DNA of 64,000 nt from Flavobacterium indicum GPTSA100-9 = DSM 17447 (GCF_000455605.1 NC_017025.1:2418001-2482000); one strand, 5' to 3'. Positions 44,861 to 57,017 are shown, counted from the first letter of the stretch. Notes: generated from the sequence alone by a model not told the origin. Made by a program: numbers and translations.

Positions 44861-46879
44861 TTAATCTACATTATCATGTAAGAACGAATTATTAGAACGT
44901 AATTGAACATCGTCATTACTATCTAGACCTAATGATAATCTTGATTGATTATTTTGATTAGGAATACTGGTTACATCTAATCCTTGACGTTTAAAAGCTG
45001 GTTCTTTCTCTAACTCATCAATACGTCCTGGATTGTTGAATTTATAATTAAAATCTTTTAATTTTCTTTTTCTTTCTTCAGCTCTTGCTCTTAGTGTATC
45101 TTCAATTGACATTTCTAAAGGCGATGCTTCAAAATTCACATTCGAATCAGCAACTGCTGTTTGTCTTACAGTAAAATTTAATTCTTCTTCTATTGGTTCA
45201 ATTACTGGTTGAACTTCTGCTACTGGTTTAGCTACTACATCAATTTCCTCTTCTAAAGTATATCGAATAACGCCATTTTGATTCATTTCAGTAACAGGCA
45301 TTACTTGTACTGGCTCATTCACTTTCATTTCTTTCACTTCATTTGACAAGTCAAAAACAATAGTGTTTTGTGTTGGTGCTTCAGCTTTTGTTTCAAATAA
45401 ATCTAAAGAAAAATTAAATTCATCTTTAGCTACAACAAACTCTGGTTCAACCACTTCAATTTCTCTAACTTGTGAAGAGATTATTTCAAACTCTTGCGTA
45501 ATTGGCTGAATAGTTTCAACTACTGGTGAAGCAATTGGAGCTACTGTTTGTTCAAAAACAGGTTTAGGTTGTTCAGCAATTGGGGAAACGATTTCAAAAA
45601 AAACATCCAAATTTTTGATATAATCAGTAGTTGGAATTAAATCGGAAACAGGTTCTTGAATTGCCTGTGGTTTTTCAACCTCAAAAGTATTTAAATCAAA
45701 AACAACTCTTTCTTCTTTTACCTCTAGCTGATCAAAATTTGCTTCAGGATTTACTGGCTGAGAAATTGGTTCATTAACAGACACCGCTGGAGCAACAGCT
45801 TGTGGTGTTAAATTATGAACTACTTTTTGTTCACCTTCTAAAGTATGTATAATCTTTTTTGGTTCAGCATTAACAATTTCGATTTGTTGATCTGTATTAA
45901 AACCCGTTGCAATAACCGTTACATTGATTGCATCAGCATCTGAGATATTTTCATCTTCACCAGCACCCATAATGATGTTTGCATTATACCCTGCTTCTGA
46001 TTGAATATACTCATTAATCTCGTTCATTTCATCAAATGTAATTTCATTTGTACCAAAAGTGATAAGCAACAATACATTTTTAGCACCTGCAATTTTATTA
46101 TCATTTAATAATGGAGAGTCTAATGCTGTTTCGATAGCTACACGCGCTCTATCTGGACCCGATGCAGTTGCAGAACCCATAATAGCTGTACCGCTTTCTC
46201 TCAATACTGTTTCAGCATCTTTTAAATCGATATTTAATGTTAGGTGTTTTGTAATAACTTCTGCAATACCTTTTGATGCAGTAGCTAACACTTCATCTGC
46301 TTTAGCAAAACCAGATTTGAAACCTAAATTTCCATAAATTTCTCTTAACTTATTATTGTTAATAACAATTAATGAGTCAACCTGTTTTCTCAAGCGTTCA
46401 ACACCTTGCATGGCTTGTTCTATCCTTACTTTTCCTTCAAATTGGAATGGAATAGTAACAATACCTACGGTTAATATACCTCTTTCTTTTGCTAATTGAG
46501 CAATTACTGGAGCTGCACCTGTTCCTGTTCCACCACCCATTCCAGCAGTAATGAAAACCATTTTAGTATTAGCATCCAACATTTTTTCAATTTCTTCAAT
46601 GCTTTCCAAGGCAGCTTGATGTCCAACTTCTGGTTTTGCACCTGCTCCTAAACCTTCTGTTAAGCTTACACCTAATTGAATTTTATTAGGCACAGGACTA
46701 CTTTGTAATGCCTGAGAATCCGTATTACAAACCACGAAATCTACACCAATAATTCCTTGTCTAAACATGTGATTAATGGCATTACTACCACCACCACCTA
46801 CTCCTATAACTTTGATTACATTTGATTGGTTTTTAGGCAAATCAAACATAATGTTTCCAAATTCGTTGTTGCTCTCCAT
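44861..46879 (-). CDS. ftsZ: Cell division protein FtsZ
   Basis: FtsZ polymerises with GTP into the division ring. The 672-residue protein has the tubulin signature GMGGGTGTGAAPVIAQL (about 107-123) and the T7 loop region (SGTAIMGSATASGPDRA). It also has a long acidic, Glu/Pro/Val-rich linker (about 330-620) before a conserved tail (RAEERKRKLKDFNYKFNN). Other bacteria have about 380 residues; the long linker is normal for Flavobacteria. It is the last division gene of the cluster. Confidence 0.97.
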   Translation of the reverse strand: MESNNEFGNIMFDLPKNQSNVIKVIGVGGGGSNAINHMFRQGIIGVDFVVCNTDSQALQSSPVPNKIQLGVSLTEGLGAGAKPEVGHQAALESIEEIEKMLDANTKMVFITAGMGGGTGTGAAPVIAQLAKERGILTVGIVTIPFQFEGKVRIEQAMQGVERLRKQVDSLIVINNNKLREIYGNLGFKSGFAKADEVLATASKGIAEVITKHLTLNIDLKDAETVLRESGTAIMGSATASGPDRARVAIETALDSPLLNDNKIAGAKNVLLLITFGTNEITFDEMNEINEYIQSEAGYNANIIMGAGEDENISDADAINVTVIATGFNTDQQIEIVNAEPKKIIHTLEGEQKVVHNLTPQAVAPAVSVNEPISQPVNPEANFDQLEVKEERVVFDLNTFEVEKPQAIQEPVSDLIPTTDYIKNLDVFFEIVSPIAEQPKPVFEQTVAPIASPVVETIQPITQEFEIISSQVREIEVVEPEFVVAKDEFNFSLDLFETKAEAPTQNTIVFDLSNEVKEMKVNEPVQVMPVTEMNQNGVIRYTLEEEIDVVAKPVAEVQPVIEPIEEELNFTVRQTAVADSNVNFEASPLEMSIEDTLRARAEERKRKLKDFNYKFNNPGRIDELEKEPAFKRQGLDVTSIPNQNNQSRLSLGLDSNDDVQLRSNNSFLHDNVD

Positions 46880-46906
46880 ATATTTGGTTTTTTTTATAGT
46901 TATAAA

Positions 46907-48301
46907 TTACTCTGCGTTATCTAAAAATTCTTTTATTTTACCTAAAAGATTATTAAAATCATATCTTCTTTTAGGAGTTTCAGGCTCTGCTTTTTCTTGT
47001 TTCACCTGAGTTTCTTTTGGTTGCACTACTACATCTTCCACTTCATTTTTAATAGGTTCTTCGTAGTGAGGTACAACTGGTGGAGTTACCACAATTGGTT
47101 CTTCTCGCTTCATTTCTACGAATGGAGTGGCACTGTTTAAGTTATTACGTAAACTTTCCATTACCAATCCGACAGATGTTGCATACAGAGGACTAGACAA
47201 TTCTTCGTCTGAATTACCCGCTAAATGCTCGTTTGGATAACCAATTCTAGTATCCATTCCTGTGATGTATTCCACTAATTGCTTAATGTGTTTTAATTGA
47301 GAACCACCCCCTGTTAAAACGATACCAGCAATTAATTTTTTCTTTGGTTCTTCGTGACCATATTGCTTAATTTCAGCATAAACTTGTTCTACAATTTCTA
47401 CGACTCTTGCATGGATAATTTTAGACAAGTTTTTCAAAGAAATTTCTTTCGGTTCACGTCCTCTCAATCCAGGAATTGAAACAATTTCATTGTCTTTATT
47501 TTCACCTGGCCAAGCAGAACCAAAACGTGTTTTTAATAATTCCGCTTGTTTTTCAATGATTGAACAACCTTCTTTGATATCATCCGTAATTACATTCCCT
47601 CCAAAAGGAATTACCGCAGTATGACGGATGATTCCATCTTTAAAAATAGCTAAATCTGTTGTACCCCCACCTATATCGATAAGTGCTACTCCAGCTTCTT
47701 TTTCTTCTTGACTCAATACTGCATCTGAAGACGCTAATGGCTCTAACGTTAAGCCTGTTAATTCAAGACCAGCGCTTTTTACACATCTTCCTAAATTACG
47801 AATAGATGCCGCTTGTCCAACCACAATATGAAAGCTTGATTCTACTCTTCCTCCATACATTCCCACCGGCTCTTTAATTTCGGCTTGACCATCAATTTTG
47901 AACTCCTGCGGCAATGCGTGTATAATTTCTTCACCAGGTAACATGGCTAAATTCTGCACCTGAGAAGTTAATTGTTCAATATCATAATCCCCGATTACTT
48001 CATCTGCATTTTTTCTAATGATGTAATCATGGTGTTGAATACTTCTTATGTGTTGCCCAGCAATTCCAACTACTACATCGTTGATTTTATAGCCCGAATT
48101 ATTTTCTGCTTCGGCAACTGCTTGTTGAATAGATTGAATTGTTTGAGTAATGTTGTTAACCACTCCACGGTGCACACCTAAACTTTTAGATTTACCAACA
48201 CCTAGAATTTCTAACTTACCATACTCATTTTTCTTGCCGATCATGGCTACAATTTTTGTTGTACCAATATCTAATCCTACTGCAATACTTTCTTTATTCA
48301 T
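46907..48301 (-). CDS. ftsA: Cell division protein FtsA
   Basis: The actin-like protein anchors FtsZ to the membrane. The 464 residues include phosphate-1 SIAVGLDIGTTKIVAMIGK, the 1C subdomain, phosphate-2 ALIDIGGGTTDLAIF, the adenosine motif GIVLTGGGSQLK and a C-terminal amphipathic helix (LLGKIKEFLDNAE) that would bind the membrane. It sits between ftsQ and ftsZ as in most bacteria. Confidence 0.96.
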   Translation of the reverse strand: MNKESIAVGLDIGTTKIVAMIGKKNEYGKLEILGVGKSKSLGVHRGVVNNITQTIQSIQQAVAEAENNSGYKINDVVVGIAGQHIRSIQHHDYIIRKNADEVIGDYDIEQLTSQVQNLAMLPGEEIIHALPQEFKIDGQAEIKEPVGMYGGRVESSFHIVVGQAASIRNLGRCVKSAGLELTGLTLEPLASSDAVLSQEEKEAGVALIDIGGGTTDLAIFKDGIIRHTAVIPFGGNVITDDIKEGCSIIEKQAELLKTRFGSAWPGENKDNEIVSIPGLRGREPKEISLKNLSKIIHARVVEIVEQVYAEIKQYGHEEPKKKLIAGIVLTGGGSQLKHIKQLVEYITGMDTRIGYPNEHLAGNSDEELSSPLYATSVGLVMESLRNNLNSATPFVEMKREEPIVVTPPVVPHYEEPIKNEVEDVVVQPKETQVKQEKAEPETPKRRYDFNNLLGKIKEFLDNAE

Positions 48302-48313
48302 ATTCCTATTCTT

Positions 48314-49036
48314 TTACTTAGCACACACAACTTGTTGTGTGAACATTAAATTTATTGATTTGTATTTGTCTAAAAGTGTATCTCTTGAAGCAAATTGATA
48401 AAATGCTTTGTAATTTTTGAACTTTTTTTCTATCAAGATTGGTTTTCCAAACAGAATTTCAAAATCATGTTCTCGGGTCAACATTTTCAGACCGCCATCT
48501 TTTAAGATTTCAATTGCAATAATATTTTTCTTCAAAAAATCATCTTTATTTATTTCGTTCAATGTACCAACAAAACCCTTTTTAAATTCATCTTTAATGA
48601 TTCCTTTCACAAGAGGCACTCGCGCAGAATACACATTAGACAATTCAAAAACGCTTCCGTTTTTATCTACATAAAAATTTCGGTTATTGTTAACAATTCG
48701 AGCAATTGGGGACTTTTGCTTTACTTTAGTTATTAACATTCCGTCTTCAGAAGTAAAAACTTCTGCATCATCAATAAATGGATGGTTTTCCAACACACTT
48801 TCCAAATCTTTCAAATCTACTTGTTCTTTTTCAATTGTAGAAGCATGTTTTAAATTTTGTATTAACAAGTTATTAACCATCTCATGTGTTAAAAACATTT
48901 TGTTATCCCCCTGAAATTCAACTTCAATTTTAGTTATTTTTCGCTTTTCATTACGGTTAATTGCGAAGGAGTACAAAAACACCATCACAAAAACCATCAA
49001 CAAAAGGCGAATATTTTGCCACTTAAACCTTTTCAT
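48314..49036 (-). CDS. ftsQ: Cell division protein FtsQ
   Basis: The 240-residue protein has one N-terminal membrane helix (LLLMVFVMVFLYSFA), then a POTRA-type domain (about 32-105, ITKIEVEFQGDNKMFLTHEMV, VLENHPFIDDAEVF) and a beta domain. FtsQ links early and late division proteins in the periplasm. It overlaps murC by 14 nt and precedes ftsA. Confidence 0.9.
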   Translation of the reverse strand: MKRFKWQNIRLLLMVFVMVFLYSFAINRNEKRKITKIEVEFQGDNKMFLTHEMVNNLLIQNLKHASTIEKEQVDLKDLESVLENHPFIDDAEVFTSEDGMLITKVKQKSPIARIVNNNRNFYVDKNGSVFELSNVYSARVPLVKGIIKDEFKKGFVGTLNEINKDDFLKKNIIAIEILKDGGLKMLTREHDFEILFGKPILIEKKFKNYKAFYQFASRDTLLDKYKSINLMFTQQVVCAK

Positions 49037-50372
49037 TTAAAAGCTTTTTTATGTCTTTAACCATCTCTCCTATATCCCCAGCACCTATTGTAACAAACAC
49101 CTCTGCATCTGAATTTTTGAAATAATCCATCAACTCATTTTTTGTTAACAATTGCTTTTTAGAATTTTCAATTTTACCCAACAACCAAGCTGAATTAACC
49201 CCTTCCATTGGCAATTCTCTAGCAGGGTATATTTCTAACAAAACTATTTCATCGAATTGAGACAAACTTTGCGCAAATCCATCGATAAAATCTTTTGTTC
49301 TACTAAACAAATGCGGTTGAAAAGCAGCTACAATTTTTTTATTAGGATACAATTCTCTTACCGCTTGATGTACGGCATTAATTTCCGTTGGATGATGTGC
49401 ATAATCATCAATATAAACTAATTTTTCTTCTCTAATTTGGAATGAAAAACGACGACGAACCCCTTTGAAACTTGCTAAAGCATTACTAATTTTTTCATTT
49501 TCAACACCATACGATTTTGCCATTGCTAAAGCTAATAATGCATTGGTTAAATTATGATGACCTGGTAATCCAAACTTTATATTTTCAATTGTTTCCGATG
49601 GTGTCTTTACATCAAATACATAAAATCCATTTTCAATTCGGATATTTTGTGCAATATAATCAGCCCCAACAGTAACCGCTACAGTATTCCCTTCTAAAGG
49701 CAAGCCTTTCACAACAAACAAATCTTTCGCCGGTACTTTTTCTGCAAATTCTCTAAATGTAGCTTCTATCGCTGCTGCATCGCCATAAATATCAAGATGA
49801 TCCGCATCCATTGAAGTTATACAAGACAAATTGGGATGTAAATGCAAAAATGAACGATCGAACTCATCGGCTTCAACTACGGTTACCGTTTTACCTGAAC
49901 CAATTAAGTTAGAATTATAATTCTCTACAATTCCACCTAAAAAAGCAGTAACATCCACACCACTTTGAAACAAAATATGTCCTAAAATACTCGACGTCGT
50001 GGTTTTACCGTGGGTTCCTGCAACTGCAAAACAAAACGTATCTTTCGTAATAATCCCTAAAACTTCTGCACGTTTTTTTACCGTAAATCCATTGGATAAA
50101 AAGTAATTCCATTCCGTGTGATCTTTAGGTACAGCCGGTGTTACAACAACCAAAGTGTTTTCCGGATTTTTATAGATTTCATCAATCAAAGTACAATCGT
50201 CTTGAAAATGGATTTGCATACCATTTTCAATTAATTCATCGGTTAATTGTGTTTCTGTTTTATCATATCCAGCCACATTTTTTCCGATGAATTGAAAATA
50301 GCGCGCTAATGCACTCATTCCGATTCCTCCGATTCCGATAAAATAAACGTTCTGTATTTGATTTAAATTCAT
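49023..50372 (-). CDS. murC: UDP-N-acetylmuramate-L-alanine ligase
   Basis: The first amino-acid ligase of peptidoglycan precursor synthesis. The 449 residues start with the Rossmann motif YFIGIGGIGMSALARYF, carry the ATP loop VAGTHGKTTTSSILG, the substrate motif DEFDRSFLHL and YIDDYAHHPTEI. No ddl or murB follows it, as is common for this phylum. It overlaps ftsQ. Confidence 0.97.
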   Translation of the reverse strand: MNLNQIQNVYFIGIGGIGMSALARYFQFIGKNVAGYDKTETQLTDELIENGMQIHFQDDCTLIDEIYKNPENTLVVVTPAVPKDHTEWNYFLSNGFTVKKRAEVLGIITKDTFCFAVAGTHGKTTTSSILGHILFQSGVDVTAFLGGIVENYNSNLIGSGKTVTVVEADEFDRSFLHLHPNLSCITSMDADHLDIYGDAAAIEATFREFAEKVPAKDLFVVKGLPLEGNTVAVTVGADYIAQNIRIENGFYVFDVKTPSETIENIKFGLPGHHNLTNALLALAMAKSYGVENEKISNALASFKGVRRRFSFQIREEKLVYIDDYAHHPTEINAVHQAVRELYPNKKIVAAFQPHLFSRTKDFIDGFAQSLSQFDEIVLLEIYPARELPMEGVNSAWLLGKIENSKKQLLTKNELMDYFKNSDAEVFVTIGAGDIGEMVKDIKKLLNEKV

Positions 50373-50471
50373 TTTTCAAATTCAATTATAAGTCCAAAAT
50401 CAATTTTAAACTTTTGTTATTTACTTTTTTTTATTGAGCCTGCTCTTAAAATTGAACTTGCTCTTGAACTA

Positions 50472-51563
50472 TTATTTAATCAATTTTTTAATTTCTTCAA
50501 CTATTGTTTTTGTTGCATTAGGCAAGGCCAATTTTTTAATATTTTGACTCAATTCAATTTGTTTGGCTGCATTCGAAATCAAATCTGAAAAAACCGTTTC
50601 AAATTGCCCCTCTAAATCACTTTCCTTAATTAACAAGGCGCCATTTTTATCCACAATAGCTTTTGCATTTTTTGTTTGATGATCTTCTGCCACATTAGGT
50701 GAAGGAATAAAAATAGTTGGTTTACCTACAATACATAATTCCGACACTGATGACGCTCCCGATCTTGAAATTACAACATCTGCCGCTGCATACACCAAAT
50801 CCATTCTATCAATAAAAGCTAAAACTTGAACGTTTTCTCTAGAATTGTATTTTTCATAATCATTAAAATACAATTTCCCACATTGCCATATGATTTGAAT
50901 GTTTTGACTCAAAAGAAAATCCAATTCTTTCTCAATTAATTGATTTATTCTTCTAGCCCCCAAACTTCCTCCTAAAACCAACAACGTTTTTTTAGATGCA
51001 ACTAGATTAAAATAAGTTAGTGCTTCTGCTTTTTTTGTACCTACTTCAATTAAATCTTGTCGAACAGGATTTCCCGTCAACATCATTTTCTCTTTTGGAA
51101 AAAAACGTTCTAAATTTTCATAGGCTACACATATTTTATTTGCTTTTTTAGCCAATAACTTATTTGTAATTCCAGGAAACGAATTTTGCTCTTGAATTAC
51201 TGTTGGAATCCCTAACATAGAGGCAACTTTTAACACTGCCCCACTGGCAAACCCACCTGTTCCAATAACTACATCTGGTTTAAATCTTTTCACAATTCGA
51301 AAAGACTTAAGCAAACTAGATGCCAATTTTACAGGAAATAACGCATTCTGAAAAGTCAATTTTCTTTGCAAACCTGCAATCCAAAGACCCTCAATAGAAT
51401 ACCCTGCTTGTGGTACTTTTTGCATTTCCATTTTATCCTGTGCACCCACAAATAAAAATTCAGCATCAGGGAATTGTGCTTTCAATTCGTTTGCAATGGC
51501 AACTGCAGGATAAATATGTCCGCCTGTACCTCCTCCACTTATGATAAATCTTGGTTTTTTCAT
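50472..51563 (-). CDS. murG: UDP-GlcNAc:lipid I N-acetylglucosaminyltransferase
   Basis: MurG turns lipid I into lipid II at the inner face of the membrane. The 363-residue GT-B protein has [42 protein letters not shown] and the sugar-nucleotide motif [14 protein letters not shown]. Its start overlaps the end of ftsW by one base. A 100-nt gap with no visible element separates it from murC. Confidence 0.97.
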   Translation of the reverse strand: MKKPRFIISGGGTGGHIYPAVAIANELKAQFPDAEFLFVGAQDKMEMQKVPQAGYSIEGLWIAGLQRKLTFQNALFPVKLASSLLKSFRIVKRFKPDVVIGTGGFASGAVLKVASMLGIPTVIQEQNSFPGITNKLLAKKANKICVAYENLERFFPKEKMMLTGNPVRQDLIEVGTKKAEALTYFNLVASKKTLLVLGGSLGARRINQLIEKELDFLLSQNIQIIWQCGKLYFNDYEKYNSRENVQVLAFIDRMDLVYAAADVVISRSGASSVSELCIVGKPTIFIPSPNVAEDHQTKNAKAIVDKNGALLIKESDLEGQFETVFSDLISNAAKQIELSQNIKKLALPNATKTIVEEIKKLIK

Positions 51564-52933
51564 TATTTTTTATTTAATACGGCATTCATAGGGTTTTGCC
51601 CATTCACCAAACTATCGCCTTCTGCATTCATCTCTTCTTTTAAAGATTCCCTAATTGAATACTTCATTTCATTTATTTTCTCTTGATTCGCATTTGCCTC
51701 TTCATTAAACTCTTCCTCATTCATCACTGCAACTTCTTTTTCAATTAATCGTTGTAAGGCTTCTTCTCTTTGTTGTTGCTCTTTTAAGTCGGCAGCAATC
51801 TCATCATCCTTTTTCGTTACACTTAAAATAATTCCTAAAGACAAGCATGTCATCCATATTGAAGTTCCTCCACTACTGATTAAGGGTAAAGGCTGACCAG
51901 TAACTGGTAACAATTCTACAGCAACACCCATATTTATGAAGGCTTGAAAAATAATTGGAAAACCCAGACCAACAATCAGCAATCGACCAAACAAACTTGG
52001 CGCTTTATTTGAACGAATTAAAAACCTAAAAAACAAAATCAGATAGATAAAAATTAAACTAAATCCACCTAATAATCCATATTCTTCTACAATAATAGCA
52101 TAAATAAAATCGGAAGAAGATTGAGGTAAAAAGTTTTTCTGCACACTTTTCCCTGGACCTAAACCGTATATTTTACCGGATGCAATTGCAATTTTTGATT
52201 TCTCAATTTGGTAATCGTCTTCATCAGGTTTTTCAGTTGTAAAATTTTCGATACGACTCACCCAAGTATTCACACGACTAAACAATTTATTCGTCGGAAA
52301 TGCTTTTGCTAATAAAAAGAAAAGCAGCAAGCCTGCTACAGCCATAGCAAAAATATAGCCTAAATATTTTAAAGGATAATGCCCAACAAAAACCAGCATA
52401 CAAACCATGGCAAAAATAAGCGCCGTAGTTGAAAAGTTTGAAGGCAATATAAATATCAAAACTGCCCCAACAGGAATCCATAATTTAATAAAAGATTCCT
52501 GAAAAGTATACTCCGTGTCTTTAATCTTGGCCAGCGTTCTTGCCACATATACCATTAACACTATGAAGGCAAAAGTAGACGTTTGAAAAGACATTCCTAT
52601 AAACGGAATTTCAATCCATCGACTGGCGTTTGCTCCGCCAATTGTTTTTCCTTGCAATAACGTATAAGCCAATAAACCAACCACTACTGGCAAACCCAAT
52701 ACAGCAAATTTTTTAAATTTTTCATAATGCATTTTATGCACTACCCAAGCAATACAAAGTCCAATTCCTAAATGAACAAAATGTTTAAGCAGATACCCTA
52801 AAGTAGAACCTTTACCTATAGTATAGACCAAATTTGTACTGGCACTATATACAGGTAAAAACGAGGCAATAGCCAATAAGAATATCATGGCCCAAATCGT
52901 TTTGTCTCCTCTAAGAAATTGTAACTTTTCCAT
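51563..52933 (-). CDS. ftsW: Lipid II polymerase FtsW
   Basis: The SEDS-family glycosyltransferase builds septal glycan with FtsI. The 456 residues have about ten membrane helices, the motif [13 protein letters not shown] and the C-terminal signature [15 protein letters not shown] charged tail of about 75 residues ([20 protein letters not shown] onward) is longer than in proteobacteria. It lies between murD and murG. Confidence 0.95.
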   Translation of the reverse strand: MEKLQFLRGDKTIWAMIFLLAIASFLPVYSASTNLVYTIGKGSTLGYLLKHFVHLGIGLCIAWVVHKMHYEKFKKFAVLGLPVVVGLLAYTLLQGKTIGGANASRWIEIPFIGMSFQTSTFAFIVLMVYVARTLAKIKDTEYTFQESFIKLWIPVGAVLIFILPSNFSTTALIFAMVCMLVFVGHYPLKYLGYIFAMAVAGLLLFFLLAKAFPTNKLFSRVNTWVSRIENFTTEKPDEDDYQIEKSKIAIASGKIYGLGPGKSVQKNFLPQSSSDFIYAIIVEEYGLLGGFSLIFIYLILFFRFLIRSNKAPSLFGRLLIVGLGFPIIFQAFINMGVAVELLPVTGQPLPLISSGGTSIWMTCLSLGIILSVTKKDDEIAADLKEQQQREEALQRLIEKEVAVMNEEEFNEEANANQEKINEMKYSIRESLKEEMNAEGDSLVNGQNPMNAVLNKK

Positions 52934-52946
52934 TGTATATGCTCAA

Positions 52947-54281
52947 CTATAATTTTTGAACCGCTAATTTAAACTGACGTCCTCTATCTTCGTAATTTTC
53001 AAATAAATCAAAACTTGCACAAGCAGGTGACAATAAAACCGTATCGCCTTTTTCTGCTATTTTATTCGCAATTTTCACTGCTTCTTCCATAGAAGTGGTT
53101 TCCACTAAAACTTCAACTACATTTTCAAATTTTTCCACCAATTTTTTGTTATCTACTCCTAAACAAACAATACCTTTTACTTTTTCTCTAACCAAGGGCA
53201 TTAATTCATCATAATCATTTCCTTTATCCACACCGCCTACAATCCAAACCGTTGGAGTGGTCATACTATCAAGAGCAAAGAAAGTTGCATTCACATTAGT
53301 TGCCTTTGAATCGTTTATATATTGCACATTTTGAATTTTCAATACTTTTTCCAATCTATGTTCTGCTCCTTGAAAATTAGTTAAACTTTCTCTTATCGTT
53401 TCTTTTCTGATTTTCATTAATTGAGCTATTGTTGTAGCCGCCATAGCGTTTTTAACGTTATGTTTTCCTTCAAGTGCCAATTTATTAATTGCCATAGTAA
53501 AATTATCTTGGTTTAGGTTGATATTTATATTGTTATCTTTGTCGATACTTCCTCCAAATTCCAACTCTTTAGCTACAGAGAAAGGAATAATTTGTGCTTT
53601 TGTTGAATTATTTTTTAACCAGTGCCCAATTGCTTCATCATCAGCATCCACAATTAAAAAATCGTTTTCTGTCTGGTTCATGGTAATTCTAAATTTTGAA
53701 GCGATATACAAACTATAATCATAATTATATCGATCCAAATGATCCGGACTAATGTTAGTGATTACGGCAATATGAGGCTTATAATTTATGATGCCGTCCA
53801 ATTGAAAACTACTCAATTCAAGCACATACGCTTCATGTTTATTTTCGGCCACTTGCCAAGCAAAACTTTTACCAATATTTCCTGCTAAGCCAACATTCAA
53901 TCCGCCTTGTTTTAACAAATGGTAAGTTAAAAGCGTAGTCGTCGTTTTACCATTACTTCCTGTAATTCCAATTGTAATTGCATCTGTAAACGGCGCTGCA
54001 AATTCAATTTCAGAAATAACCGAAATTCCTTTTTCTCTTAATTGTTTTACAATGGGTGATTTATCTGGAATACCTGGGCTTTTCATGACCACATCCGCAT
54101 TTAGAATTAAATCTTCAGTATGTTGTTTTTCTTCCCAAGGAATTTGATTGATGGACAACACTTCCTTGTAATTTTCTTTAATTTTTCCAAAGTCAGACAC
54201 AAAAACATCGTATCCTTTTTTCTTACCGAGAATAGCAGTACCTACGCCGCTTTCTCCTCCTCCTAAAACTACTAATCGCAT
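52947..54281 (-). CDS. murD: UDP-MurNAc-L-Ala:D-glutamate ligase
   Basis: Adds D-Glu to the precursor. The 444-residue protein has LVVLGGGESGVGTAIL, the ATP loop ITGSNGKTTTTLLTYH, YINDSKATNVNATFFALDS and a C-terminal domain with LLSPACASFDLFENYEDRG. Its start is 1 nt from the mraY stop, so they are tightly linked. Confidence 0.97.
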   Translation of the reverse strand: MRLVVLGGGESGVGTAILGKKKGYDVFVSDFGKIKENYKEVLSINQIPWEEKQHTEDLILNADVVMKSPGIPDKSPIVKQLREKGISVISEIEFAAPFTDAITIGITGSNGKTTTTLLTYHLLKQGGLNVGLAGNIGKSFAWQVAENKHEAYVLELSSFQLDGIINYKPHIAVITNISPDHLDRYNYDYSLYIASKFRITMNQTENDFLIVDADDEAIGHWLKNNSTKAQIIPFSVAKELEFGGSIDKDNNININLNQDNFTMAINKLALEGKHNVKNAMAATTIAQLMKIRKETIRESLTNFQGAEHRLEKVLKIQNVQYINDSKATNVNATFFALDSMTTPTVWIVGGVDKGNDYDELMPLVREKVKGIVCLGVDNKKLVEKFENVVEVLVETTSMEEAVKIANKIAEKGDTVLLSPACASFDLFENYEDRGRQFKLAVQKL

Positions 54282-54282
54282 A

Positions 54283-55503
54283 TTATCTTAGTTTTAATGA
54301 AACAAGTGAGAAAATAGCCAATAGAATTGCAACAATCCAAAAACGGGTTACTATCTTACTCTCATGATAGCCTTTCTTTTGGTAATGATGGTGTAAAGGA
54401 GACATCAAGAAAATACGTCTTCCTTCTCCGAATTTCTTTTTAGTATATTTAAAATAGCTGACTTGTAAAACCACTGATAAATTCTCTGCTAGGAAAATTC
54501 CACACAAAACAGGAATCATTAATTCTTTTCGCACGGCTATAGCAATTACTGCGATGATTCCACCAATTGTTAAACTCCCCGTATCCCCCATAAATACGGT
54601 AGCCGGATACGTATTATACCACAAGAAACCAATTAAAGCACCTACGAATGCAGAAATATAAACGGTCATTTCCCCCGAATTTGGAATATACATGATATTC
54701 AAATAATTAGAGAAAATAATATTCCCAGAAATGAAAGCAAAAATTCCTAATGTCAATACTGAAATCGCAGAAGTACCAGCGGCTAAACCATCAATTCCAT
54801 CCGTTAAATTCGCTCCATTAGAAACAGCAGTAATGATAAAAATCACCATTGGAATAAAAATCAACCACGCATAATTTTCATAACCATCTCCCATGAAAGA
54901 TAAAATTTCGGCATAATCAAACGTATTATCTTTTAAAAACGGGATTGTTGTTTCGGTTGATTTAATTTCGGGTGAAGTAGATTTGATAACACTATGAATA
55001 CCTTGTTTAGTCACCGTAACATCCTCTTTAATGGTAACACTTGGATGAAAATACAGTACTGTTCCAACAATTAAACCCAAACCAACTTGGCCTATTACCT
55101 TAAAAATACCTTTTAATCCTTCTTTATCTTTTTTGAATACTTTAATATAATCATCCAAAAAACCAATTAACCCCATCCAAACTGTGGTTATCAATAACAA
55201 AATAATATAAATGTTGTCTAATTTGGCAAGTAATAAAACCGGAATTAATGTAGATAAAATAATGATAATTCCACCCATTGTTGGGGTACCTGCTTTTTGA
55301 ACTTGTCCTTCTAGGCCTAATTCACGTACTGTTTCACCAACTTGTTGCTTTCTAAGGAAATTGATTATTTTTTTACCATAAATTGTTGATATTAACAACG
55401 ATAAAATAATAGCCAATCCTGATCGAAAAGTAATATACTGAAACACTCCCGCTCCAGGAAAATCGAAGGTTTGATCTAAGTATTTAAAAATATAGTACAA
55501 CAT
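54283..55503 (-). CDS. mraY: Phospho-MurNAc-pentapeptide transferase
   Basis: Transfers the precursor onto undecaprenyl phosphate to make lipid I. The 406-residue membrane protein has [11 protein letters not shown], the aspartate motif [28 protein letters not shown] and [21 protein letters not shown] cytoplasmic or periplasmic insertion of about 50 residues ([20 protein letters not shown] and after) is typical of Bacteroidota MraY. Confidence 0.97.
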   Translation of the reverse strand: MLYYIFKYLDQTFDFPGAGVFQYITFRSGLAIILSLLISTIYGKKIINFLRKQQVGETVRELGLEGQVQKAGTPTMGGIIIILSTLIPVLLLAKLDNIYIILLLITTVWMGLIGFLDDYIKVFKKDKEGLKGIFKVIGQVGLGLIVGTVLYFHPSVTIKEDVTVTKQGIHSVIKSTSPEIKSTETTIPFLKDNTFDYAEILSFMGDGYENYAWLIFIPMVIFIITAVSNGANLTDGIDGLAAGTSAISVLTLGIFAFISGNIIFSNYLNIMYIPNSGEMTVYISAFVGALIGFLWYNTYPATVFMGDTGSLTIGGIIAVIAIAVRKELMIPVLCGIFLAENLSVVLQVSYFKYTKKKFGEGRRIFLMSPLHHHYQKKGYHESKIVTRFWIVAILLAIFSLVSLKLR

Positions 55504-55538
55504 AATTACTTTGGGTTTATAGTTTAATTTGGTTTGTT

Positions 55539-57008
55539 TTATTTTCCTAATTGACGCATTAACTCTTTAGCAATTTGCATATCATCAAAATCATGTCGAA
55601 CCCCATTAATTTCTTGATAGGTTTCATGACCTTTTCCGGCAATTAAAATAATATCGCCCGAATGTGCCATTTGACATGCTGTTTTTATTGCTTGTTTGCG
55701 ATCTAAAATTGAAATTGTTTTTTTAAAATTTTGAGCTTCCACCCCAGCTTCCATTTCTTCTAAAATCACTTGAGGATCTTCTGTTCTTGGATTATCAGAA
55801 GTAAAAATGGCTTTATCACTTAAAGAAGAAGCACAGTTTGCCATAATGGGTCTCTTGGTTTTATCACGATCTCCACCACAACCTACAACAGTGATTAACT
55901 GTTCATTTTTGGTTCGGATGTCGGCAATTGTGTTCAACACATTTTCCAATGCATCTGGCGTATGCGCATAATCAATAATTACCGTTACATTTGAATCGGA
56001 AATAAAGTATTGAAATCTACCCGAAACACTTTCCAACTCCGACAACAAACGAAGCGCTTCTTGACTTTCAATACCTAATTCTACTGCAACACCATAAATA
56101 GCCAATACATTATAAGCATTAAACGATCCAATTAATTTTACCCAAACTTCTTCATTATTCACTTTCAACAACAAACCTGAAAGTTGGTTTTCAAGTATTT
56201 GTGCTTTGTATTCTGCATAAGTTTTTAAGGCATAGGTACGTTTTCTTGCAGCTGTATTTTGTAACATTACCACTCCATTTTTATCATCAACATTGGTCAA
56301 GGCAAAAGCGGTTTTAGGCAATTGATCGAAGAAAGATTTTTTTACATCTCTGTATTCTGCGAACGTGTTATGATAGTCTAAATGATCGTGAGATAAATTA
56401 GTAAACACACCACCTTCAAAATGCAAGGATTCCGTTCTTTTTTGGTGAATTCCATGAGAACTCACTTCCATAAAACAAAATTCGCACCCTACTTCAACCA
56501 TTTCATTTAAATAATGATTAATAGTTAAAGAATCTGGCGTAGTATGTGTAGCTTTGTGTTCATTGGTGTCAACCATAATTTTTACTGTTGACAGCAAGCC
56601 TACTTTATATCCTGCTTTTTTAAACATTTGATACAACAAAGAAGCAATGGTTGTTTTTCCATTAGTTCCGGTTACCCCAACTAACTTTAATTTTTGAGAA
56701 GGATTATCATAAAAATTGGCCGCTAAAAAAGACAACGCCTGATTAGAACTTTCGACTTGTACATAAGTGATTCCTTCAACAAATGCTGCTGGAAAAGCTT
56801 CACATATAATTGCTTTTGCACCTAAAGAAATTGCTTTATCAATATATTCATGTCCGTCTGAAAGCGTTCCTTTAATAGCAACAAAAACATCATTTTTTGT
56901 CACTTTTCTTGAATCAAATTCAATTTTCTTTACATTCACATCGGTTGAACCATGAACTGCTTCAATATGAACTTTGTATAAAATATCTTTTAATTTTTTC
57001 ATTTTCAT
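55539..57008 (-). CDS. murE: UDP-MurNAc-tripeptide synthetase
   Basis: Adds the third peptide residue. The 489-residue protein has the ATP loop [33 protein letters not shown] and the motif DNPRTEDP, which marks enzymes that use meso-diaminopimelate. The start may be 57008 or the second Met two codons inside. It is followed by mraY after 35 nt. Confidence 0.97.
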   Translation of the reverse strand: MKMKKLKDILYKVHIEAVHGSTDVNVKKIEFDSRKVTKNDVFVAIKGTLSDGHEYIDKAISLGAKAIICEAFPAAFVEGITYVQVESSNQALSFLAANFYDNPSQKLKLVGVTGTNGKTTIASLLYQMFKKAGYKVGLLSTVKIMVDTNEHKATHTTPDSLTINHYLNEMVEVGCEFCFMEVSSHGIHQKRTESLHFEGGVFTNLSHDHLDYHNTFAEYRDVKKSFFDQLPKTAFALTNVDDKNGVVMLQNTAARKRTYALKTYAEYKAQILENQLSGLLLKVNNEEVWVKLIGSFNAYNVLAIYGVAVELGIESQEALRLLSELESVSGRFQYFISDSNVTVIIDYAHTPDALENVLNTIADIRTKNEQLITVVGCGGDRDKTKRPIMANCASSLSDKAIFTSDNPRTEDPQVILEEMEAGVEAQNFKKTISILDRKQAIKTACQMAHSGDIILIAGKGHETYQEINGVRHDFDDMQIAKELMRQLGK

Positions 57009-57017
57009 CCTTGTTTA

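Noticed and set aside
56767..56955. Plus-strand ORFs inside the dcw cluster
   Set aside because: They are shadows of murE, ftsI, murD, ftsQ, ftsA and ftsZ, which have full-length family motifs on the other strand.
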